NCBI GenBank assembly: GCA_950295325.1 | Contig: OX485806.1 | Location: 38,068,001 to 38,132,000, forward strand | Reading direction: 5' to 3' | Length of the DNA stretch: 64,000 nt | From: Polytrichum commune | Lineage: Eukaryota > Streptophyta > Polytrichopsida > Polytrichales > Polytrichaceae | Part shown: in pieces, positions 57,912 to 64,000 of the stretch | How positions within the stretch are numbered: the stretch's first letter is position 1 | How the letters are laid out: every line of letters begins with the position of its first letter | Position numbers and translations under genes: made by a program | The notes under the pieces: generated by a model | What the model saw: the letters and a program-made list of their open reading frames with translations, nothing else | The model's database searches: none | What the model was told of the DNA's origin: nothing

Positions 57912-58018
57912 AAAACCGAACGGAGTGGTTGGCGGTTCGATTCCCAGCTGTGAGATCATCTCTCTACTTGACGGAAACTAGCCAAAAAAAGGGAAAAAGA
58001 AGACGAAGAAAAAAAGTA
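57912..58018 (+). mobile_element. tRNA-like SINE remnant, copy 2
   Basis: ACCGAACGGAGTGGTTGGCGG, then GGTTCGATTCCCAGC, then ATCTCTCTACTTGAC and GAAACTAGCC, closed by an A-rich tail. Same order as 9897-10019, and here box B matches the consensus exactly. The two copies differ by point changes. Confidence 0.55.
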
Positions 58019-58019
58019 A

Positions 58020-58708
58020 TTAAATTGTGCCTTATGCGACCTGTGTATAGGAGATAGTACATAGTATTGAGTCCCTGCAAGGATATCTGTCATAACACAT
58101 CTTTATAAAATATTTGACCCCTCTAGTAGATGAATTCTATCCGTGGATGAGAAACGTGGATGAACTAGAGTATTCCCTTGTCGGCTCTATGGTGGTGGTG
58201 GGGCTTACCCTACCGCCGTCCCCCTTCTCCGTGCAATGATGGATGAACGTGGCTGCTGTATTGGTTCAAACGAATGTCGGCCTTATCATAAGGGATGAAT
58301 ATGTAGTCCTGGATTGGATGGGATCCGGATGGATGTTGACCCCTGGGGACGGGACTTTCGTCCTTGGGGATAGATCATTGGAGTCACGGCAGCATGAACG
58401 GCCGTTACTTTAGTTCTGTACATCCAGGCACTCTGGTTGCCTTCGGGACCAGCACCATCCAATCCTATTTTTCATCCATCCAATACTCACTGAGTATTGT
58501 TTCTATATTCTCCTTTTTTTCCCTCGGGAATCCCATAAACATTACTCAACTGATGAGTTGTGTTCAACTACTCTCACTTCAAATTCAATTCGAAGCATTG
58601 GGATCCTGGCATCTGGAGGCTTTATTCTAGAATCTACTATGGAATTGTGAACACAACTCATCAATTTAGTAATGTTATGCCCAAGCTTCAGGCTTGGAAA
58701 CATTTTGA
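58020..58708. other. Gene-free spacer
   Basis: A more GC-balanced stretch (58140-58480) with no splice-compatible coding frame that I can recognise. The 88-aa frame at 58364-58630 has no known domain. Confidence 0.4.
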
Positions 58709-59045
58709 TCAAAGGTGAGCAGGTGCTACTTGGAATGTATCAAACCCCGTCTTGAGAGCCTTATGGAACGTAAAGTCCTCCAAAGAATTTTGCACCACAT
58801 GATTAGGGATCCGATCAGTTGCTTAGGGCCAATCATGGAAATGATGTCTCCTTGTTTTATGGCGGGCAATTGTGCACCATAAGGCACCATCCATGAACAT
58901 CAAAAAATCTCTAGGTGGTTTACAATCACTTTCAAGACCCCTAAAGATTGAAGCAAAATCTTCCCAAAATTGTCTAAAACGTTCATTATGATTCAGAAGC
59001 TTATTAAAAAGAAATTGGCACCTCTTATGATAGATACGAACGTAT
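58709..59045 (-). pseudogene. Unidentified coding relic
   Basis: Read on the minus strand, one frame stays open with a single internal stop and includes RCQFLFNKLLNHNERFRQFW, DFASIFRGLESDCKP and FLMFMDGALWCTIARHK. Its residue composition is protein-like and its length coherent, so it may be a transposon-encoded tail. I recognise no family. Confidence 0.3.
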
Positions 59046-59204
59046 GGGTGGAAGCTTTGTAGAGTTAGATTCTTCCCTCAAATGTTGAGTTGTCCGTGTG
59101 TCCAATATTAGAAGATTGTAATGTAAATGTGTATGTTGATATTGTTGTGCATCGGTGGCTACCCGTACAAAATCGACCGCTTGGGCCTTTAGGGGTTAAG
59201 CTTT

Positions 59205-59470
59205 GTGTCCCACTTCTTGTAGGTTGCAAAGCAAAAACATTAGTGCGAGATGCTGACCAATTCTGAATCACGTTCATAGCTGTCTTTCTCATAATTAGCA
59301 AAGATCATATGAACATCTTACTCATTATCAAAGTGAAGATTCTCGTGTTCATTAAGTGGCCATATACGTTCTTGCAATCATGTTGACTACTAAACTTGGA
59401 ATGCTTAGCATATTTTAAGCATGTAGTCCAATCTCATTTTGACATATGATGCCTTTTGGTGACACTACTC
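59205..59470 (-). repeat. Dispersed repeat family E, copy 6
   Basis: Reverse complement of family E: CATTATCAAAGTGAAGATT, CATTAAGTGGCCATATA, ATCATGTTGACTA and AGTCCAATCTCATTT blocks in the expected order. It is followed at 59475-59552 by the right end of MITE family F. Confidence 0.6.
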
Positions 59471-59701
59471 GGGCAATTCACAATTAGTATTGAGCAAGAC
59501 AATTAGAATTGGTGACACTAAAGACAATATTTAGTGTAGTATCAATATAATGTAAAATCCTCATTCTAGATACCCGGGTACCAGGATAATACCAGTCCAA
59601 TAACTCCCTTAACCATGGATGTACGTAGGATGAAGATGCGTATCTTGCACACTACGTAGAATCTAGATGTGTGTATCTTGCTCTACTCCACGAAGCCTCT
59701 A

Positions 59702-59717
59702 AAACCCTAAACCCTAA
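59702..59717 (+). promoter_or_regulatory. Telo-box (AAACCCTAA) in the COA5 promoter
   Basis: AAACCCTAAACCCTAA, two overlapping telomere-motif units, 160 bp before the COA5 start codon. Telo-boxes are known near transcription starts of plant housekeeping and ribosome-related genes. A TATA box is not evident. Confidence 0.6.
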
Positions 59718-59876
59718 TTTGCAAGCGCTATGGCAAGGTCCCCAAATTTGTGTGGAATATGGATGCAATTGGCGGATCGCGACAGGTGGATTGAAAGATC
59801 GATGTTGTGAACAGTTATATGAGATCATTGGAACAGGATTCTAATTTCGTGGATCTCAATTGGTGAGGGAGCGGCG

Positions 59877-62287
59877 ATGATGGGGAGTTCGGAGAATGAG
59901 AAACTCAGACCCCAAGTGCACAAATCGTGCAGAGCGCTCGCCGTAGGCCTCGTCAAGTGCCTCAAGGATACGCCCTGCGTGAAGGTAATTAATATTTGTA
60001 ATTCATCCCTGATGCTTAAGTAGTCGTGAAGTGGTTCTCTCTGTTTCGGTGATCTGTTTTGGTAGAGTTCCTGTTGTCTTGCAATTTCGCTGCTTATCGT
60101 AATTGAAATGCTTCTTAGGATGATTACCATGTGGTCTGGAAACAATCCATCCTGGCAATCCAATAGACGCAAAATGATGGTATTTTTTTGACCATCCCTT
60201 CCTGATGCTTACCGAAGTTGTGAAGCGGTTCTGTCTGTTTTGATGTTCTGTTTTGGTAGAGTTTCTGTTGTCTTGGCATTTCGCTGCTATCCTAATGGAA
60301 ATCCATCTCTGCATGAGCACCTTATGGTCTGGAAACAATCCATCATTGCAATCCAATAAGGCGCATAATCATGGTGATCGATTCACCATTCCTTCCTGAT
60401 GCTTACCTAGTTGTGAAGTGATTCTCTCTGTTTCGGTGTTCTGTTTGGTAGAATTTATGTTGTCTTGGAAATTCGCTACTATCGTAATTGAAATCCTGCT
60501 TAGGATGAGTACCTTATGGTTTGGATGCAATGAATCATGGCAATCTAATATGACACAAAATTAGTTGTGGCCTAATATCTCGTTTTGAGGCTTGGACGTT
60601 GATTATGAAGATTATTCAACGATTAAATGTCTCAAATTGTTAATAGCGAGTGGTATATTGTGTTTTAACATCCCTTCCCGATACTTACCTAGTCGTGAAG
60701 TGGTTCTCTCTGGTTTGATGTTTTGTTTTGATAGAGTTTCTATTGTCTTGGAAACTTGCTGCTATTGTAATTTAAGTCTTTCTTAGGTAGCCAATTTATT
60801 GTCTGGAAAGGCTACGTAATGCCAATCCAATAAGACGAAGAGTTAGGTCCAGCCTAAAATTGCCTTTCGAGGCTTGGACGCCAATTAATGAAGATTATTG
60901 AGCAATTAAGTGCCTTAATCTGTTAACAAGTGCTGGTGCTTCCAGATGCTATGCTATAATCAATTCGCCATCCCTTCTTTATGCTTACCTTGTCATGACA
61001 TGGTTCTCTCTGTTTTGATGTTCTGTTTTGACAGGTTTATGTAGTCTTGAAAATCTGCTCTTATTGGAATTGGAATCCTTTTTAGAATGAGTACCTTCTT
61101 GTCTGGACATAATCCATCATGCCAATCTAATAAGATGCAAAATTTAGGGGTGGTCTAATGGATTCTTTTGAGGCTTGGAATCCTAGCCATGACGATTAAT
61201 TAATGGTGAAATGCCTCAAGTTGTTAGTAACAAGTGATGGTGCTTCTAGATGCTATGAATTGAAGTCCTTTTTGTGTGGAAGTTGATTTTTCACACTAAA
61301 AGAATCTTCGTAGAATACAAAGTCTGTTCAAATTGGTTAAGAGAGTTACTGTACAGAGCAAATTGCAGTGTGCCTTTGAGCTCAATAAATGTTGCATGTG
61401 TTCCTGACAGCCTGTAAGGCATTGGATTCTTATTGAGACTTGATTGATCAGCACTAGTACCAACTTTTTATGCCAAAATGTTTTAGCAAAAGGAGTTAAA
61501 CGATGGGGGATCCATGTGATGACAGAATTGAATCATTCTCCGGCCACATGGCTCAAGTGCAAAGTTGTGATTGCACAAGTGCGAATGAGAAATCCTCTTG
61601 GAGAAGGTTGCTCTCTTATATGTGCTCATACATCTACCAATGACCTATAGGAGATTGATTTTTTTCTCTGCTTCTAGTGCCCTGATCTAAATACACCCCA
61701 TGTCACATTGAGAACCTCTTTTGGCCTATTTGAAAAATTGTCATATCAAGGAAACACCACATTGCCACACAAATTCTTAGCAATGTTCACATGCAGGATG
61801 AGAAGCGATCATACAAGGAATGTGCTCTCCATCCAGATGTGGTGACTTCTTCTAAGTGTGGAGATCTGCGAGACACTTACTTGAAATGCAAGCGAGAGCA
61901 GGTATGTTGTATTTTCACCTCCTACTATACTTTCAAGAGATATAATTGGATGTACAGGTTTGTAGAGCTAGAAAGTTCATTTGGTAGCGTTGATTTTTGG
62001 CAAAATGTCCTTCTGTGGACTCACCTGCAATCTCAAGAGTATGACTTGATCAGTCACGTGTTGTGGTGTCAAAATGACAACAGTCTCTTCTGAAGTGTTC
62101 TGTTTTAAAAGGTAGAACCTCTCTTGATACTTTTGGTGTGAAAAACTGTGGCTAGTGTTGTTGCAATAATGCACCTTTCAGACAATTTAGAATGTTCTGA
62201 TTGCTTCACATTTGCACTACTCTGCAGGTTGACCTTGTGGTTTGGGAGCGTGTTTCTCAAAACCCTGAAGGACTTTTCCGAGCTTAG
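59877..62287 (+). CDS. COA5/PET191-like twin-CX9C protein, atypical C-terminus
   Basis: Exons 59877-59984, 61797-61901 and 62228-62287, all phase 0 with GT-AG introns (1812 and 326 bp), give 90 aa. Exon 1 encodes KSCRALAVGLVKCLKDTPCVK and exon 2 RSYKECALHPDVV then KCGDLRDTYLKCKREQ. C18-X9-C28 and C57-X9-C67 form the twin CX9C pair, and C34 and C45 complete the six cysteines typical of PET191/COA5, a mitochondrial intermembrane-space factor for cytochrome c oxidase assembly. Exon 3 starts VD, as the family does after this junction, but then reads LVVWERVSQNPEGLFRA and not the usual basic RxRxRGxKGY end. This could be an alternative last exon, a damaged gene, or a misplaced exon 3. ATG 59877 is followed directly by a second in-frame ATG. 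CDC123 starts 71 bp after the stop. Confidence 0.75.
60003..61260 (+). repeat. Tandem repeat units inside COA5 intron 1
   Basis: At least five diverged units start near 60008, 60200, 60393, 60676 and 60974. Each has a CCCTTCCTGATGCTTACC-like head, GTGAAGTGGTTCTCTCTGTTT, GTTCTGTTTTGGTAGAGTTT, GTTGTCTTGGAAAT and GTCTGGAAACAATCCATCATG blocks. Units 1-2 are about 192 bp; later units are 280-300 bp because of an added GAGGCTTGGA...GATTA block. They fill most of the intron. Confidence 0.85.
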
Positions 62288-62358
62288 CTTGAGAGAATTG
62301 CCTGTTATTATTATTGCACAAGCTTGGCGCCGGTGGGATCCAATCAGAGGAAGTTGAA

Positions 62359-63414
62359 ATGTCAGCAATGAAGGAATCAGATGTGTTGCGGTGCCAAATT
62401 CAGGAATGGTATCCCAAGTTTCGAACACATTCAATACGTACGCAGATTGTAACCCTACCAGAGGTATTTGTGAGTTTTCTCCTTGAAGACGGGCTGTTTC
62501 TTCCTGAGGATAGTGATGCAATGCCAACAAGGACAAGGATAACAAACGCACAACTTCAAGCAGAGGATTATACACATTGGGAGGAAGAAGAGGACAATGC
62601 TGATTTGCCAGACGTGGCATCCTTCCCTGAATTAGCAGCTGAGGTTGAATCGAAAATCGAAAGCCTAGGAGGCGCTGTGGTTCCAAAGCTCAATTGGAGC
62701 GCCCCCAAGGACACAGCGTGGATTGCGACTTCAGGGAGCATGAAGTGCCAGAACTTTGGAGAGATTTGGCTTCTCCTCAAGGCTTTTGATAATGTGGTGC
62801 ATGACTTATGCCATGCGTTTGATTCCTGTGATGACAAGAGCATGGATAAGCCACCACATGTGGTACTGGCCCTTCGCAAATGGTATGACTTAAGACCTGA
62901 GATGGAGTTTCGTGGTTTTGTGCGAGACGACATCCTCGTCGGGATATGTCAAAGGGAAGTCACAGGGTTTTATGCGACATTGCTTGGGAGGGAGGAAGAG
63001 ATAACAGACTTGATTGCGGATTTCTTTTTTGAGTATCTGCAGGAAGTTTTTGGCAGTGGGAATTTCTCTTTTGATGTATACATAACAAAAGAAGGAAAGG
63101 TGAAGCTGATTGACTTCAATACATGGGGGGGCTCAACACTCCCACTCCTGTTCACCTGGGAGGAGCTTGAAGATAAGCACAATGAAATCACAGGCAGAAA
63201 CTCGGAGACTTCTTCACCCTCTCAATTGGACATGAAACCTGAGTTCCGAATTGTGATTAGTGAAGGGCTAGTGCAGCCAGGGTTGCGTATTGGAACAGGT
63301 GTACCCATTGATTTTGTAAACCAAGGTGCATGGGAGGACATCATAAAAGGAGAGGCGGAGAGAGAAGCTTGCGAGGCTGAGGGAGAGAGCTGGAGCAGGT
63401 GCTTGATCCCTTGA
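62359..63414 (+). CDS. CDC123: CDC123/D123 family protein (eIF2 assembly chaperone)
   Basis: 351 aa, intron-free CDS. CDC123 has an ATP-grasp fold and helps join eIF2 alpha and gamma subunits in the cytoplasm, so it is needed for translation initiation. Family landmarks: CQIQEWYPKF near the start, WIATSGSMKCQNFGEIWLLL (about 117-136), LRKWYDLRPEMEFRGFVRDD (about 173-192) with the substrate-side EFR at 183-185, GICQREVTGFY, and FDVYITKEGKVKLIDFNTWGG (about 237-257), where most members have DFNPW. The C-terminus is acidic. The start is the first ATG after an in-frame TGA near 62293; an alternative is the ATG three codons later. It follows the COA5-like gene by 71 bp on the same strand. Confidence 0.92.
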   Translation: MSAMKESDVLRCQIQEWYPKFRTHSIRTQIVTLPEVFVSFLLEDGLFLPEDSDAMPTRTRITNAQLQAEDYTHWEEEEDNADLPDVASFPELAAEVESKIESLGGAVVPKLNWSAPKDTAWIATSGSMKCQNFGEIWLLLKAFDNVVHDLCHAFDSCDDKSMDKPPHVVLALRKWYDLRPEMEFRGFVRDDILVGICQREVTGFYATLLGREEEITDLIADFFFEYLQEVFGSGNFSFDVYITKEGKVKLIDFNTWGGSTLPLLFTWEELEDKHNEITGRNSETSSPSQLDMKPEFRIVISEGLVQPGLRIGTGVPIDFVNQGAWEDIIKGEAEREACEAEGESWSRCLIP

Positions 63415-63830
63415 AGTGGAGGGAAAATATCACTCAAAGTAGTCATTTCACAGTAATGCAAGCTCAAAACAGCACCTGCGAAGTCTCATCCATGTGCGGC
63501 TTGACAATTCCTATTTGAGTGTAGGCATTGTGGAAGTGGTAATCCTCACGAGCCCCTTAATAACAGTTTCGATTTTACTCAACTTGTTTGCAAATCTGAA
63601 GATATAAGGTTCTCGATTTGCACATCTCCAGTACTGCTATCAATGCATCTTGGCACAAACTTGATTAATTGTACATTTCACAAATATCAGAACTCTGCAC
63701 CATCTGCACGAGTGTCAAGCCAGTTTCTCATGCTTTTTGATCTGATATTCAATGGAACTTATTACATGACTTTCACCATGTCTTGAACATGATCAACAAT
63801 TACAGGTCTGTTCATCTGGTGATCTGGTCT
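63415..63830. other. Intergenic region between convergent genes
   Basis: Holds the presumed 3' ends of CDC123 (plus) and of the partial gene below (minus). No frame or repeat of note. Confidence 0.5.
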
Positions 63831-64000
63831 TCAGGGACGTTCCTTTTCATTCAAAATCCATGTGACAGCCTCTGCCAATCTATCTCGTAGAGCTGCTTTG
63901 GAAGTTGTAATATCAACACTTCTGTACAATGAGACAATAACGATTCTAAAGCTTCTTGAATCTCCATATTGAGTAGTGTGAATGAAGGCATGAGTTAAGT
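63831..64000 (-). CDS. Partial C-terminus of an unidentified gene
   Basis: The minus strand is open for 56 codons from the window edge to a TGA at 63831. It reads THAFIHTTQYGDSRSFR, then IVIVSLYRSVDITTSKAALR, then an amphipathic DRLAEAVTWILNEKERP end. No internal stop and a balanced composition suggest a real terminal exon. I do not recognise the family; the rest lies beyond 64000. It is convergent with CDC123. Confidence 0.5.
   Translation of the reverse strand, partial: LTHAFIHTTQYGDSRSFRIVIVSLYRSVDITTSKAALRDRLAEAVTWILNEKERP

Noticed and set aside
57925-57960. Possible tRNA gene from the GGTTCGATTCC box B
   Set aside because: No acceptor stem, anticodon arm or clear box A; the A-rich tail fits a SINE.
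59825-60356. Two overlapping minus-strand frames of 115-117 aa
   Set aside because: They lie over COA5 exon 1 and the intron repeats and resemble each other only because the repeat units are tandem copies.
61791-62093. 100-aa reading through COA5 exon 2 into intron 2
   Set aside because: The sequence after the GTATGT donor loses all family similarity; splicing is the better explanation.

Overview
The window is nuclear DNA of a land plant. It holds a plant-specific NAC-domain gene with GT-AG introns, a plant-type Ty3/gypsy element, LINE, hAT-like and MITE debris, and long AT-rich spacers with microsatellites. The NAC gene looks like a NAM/CUC orthologue without a clean miR164 site, and repeats dominate the spacers. 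Both would fit a non-flowering plant with a large genome, but that is inference and the species cannot be named.

Layout. 1-11.7 kb: no convincing gene; microsatellite, several MITE families (some nested) and a tRNA-like SINE remnant. 11.7-17.7 kb: a three-exon NAC transcription factor gene (CDS 13642-16700, 469 aa) with a long low-complexity leader and a long 3' region. 17.7-36.5 kb: dispersed repeats, a decayed LINE (22740-24140, minus strand), further MITEs and two relics of a hAT-like transposase C-terminus. 36.5-40 kb: a solo LTR with a 5-bp target duplication, then a 1.2-kb foldback, then a Tourist-like MITE with TAA duplications. 44398-56024: a complete, very young Ty3/gypsy element (two apparently identical 2209-bp LTRs, CCTCA duplications, gag, protease, RT, RNase H, integrase) whose coding region is interrupted by one in-frame TGA and one frameshift. 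56-59.5 kb: an unidentified minus-strand reading frame and more repeats. 59.7-64 kb: a housekeeping cluster with a telo-box promoter, a COA5/PET191-like twin-CX9C gene (59877-62287), an intron-free CDC123/D123 CDS only 71 bp downstream (62359-63414), and the C-terminus of an unidentified convergent gene leaving the window (63831-64000).

Most noteworthy points: (i) the solo LTR and the full-length element have diverged, yet both encode a short peptide in the LTR whose core changes almost only at synonymous positions, next to a hairpin with a compensatory base-pair change; (ii) the full element has no polypurine tract at its 3' LTR and instead has a 13-bp inverted copy of the 5' LTR/PBS junction there; (iii) the COA5-CDC123 pair is packed tightly enough to suggest one transcript, and the COA5 gene lacks the usual C-terminus; (iv) the NAM/CUC gene keeps the L, V and W motifs but has a degenerate miR164-like site; (v) a 1.2-kb imperfect palindrome could be a small-RNA precursor.
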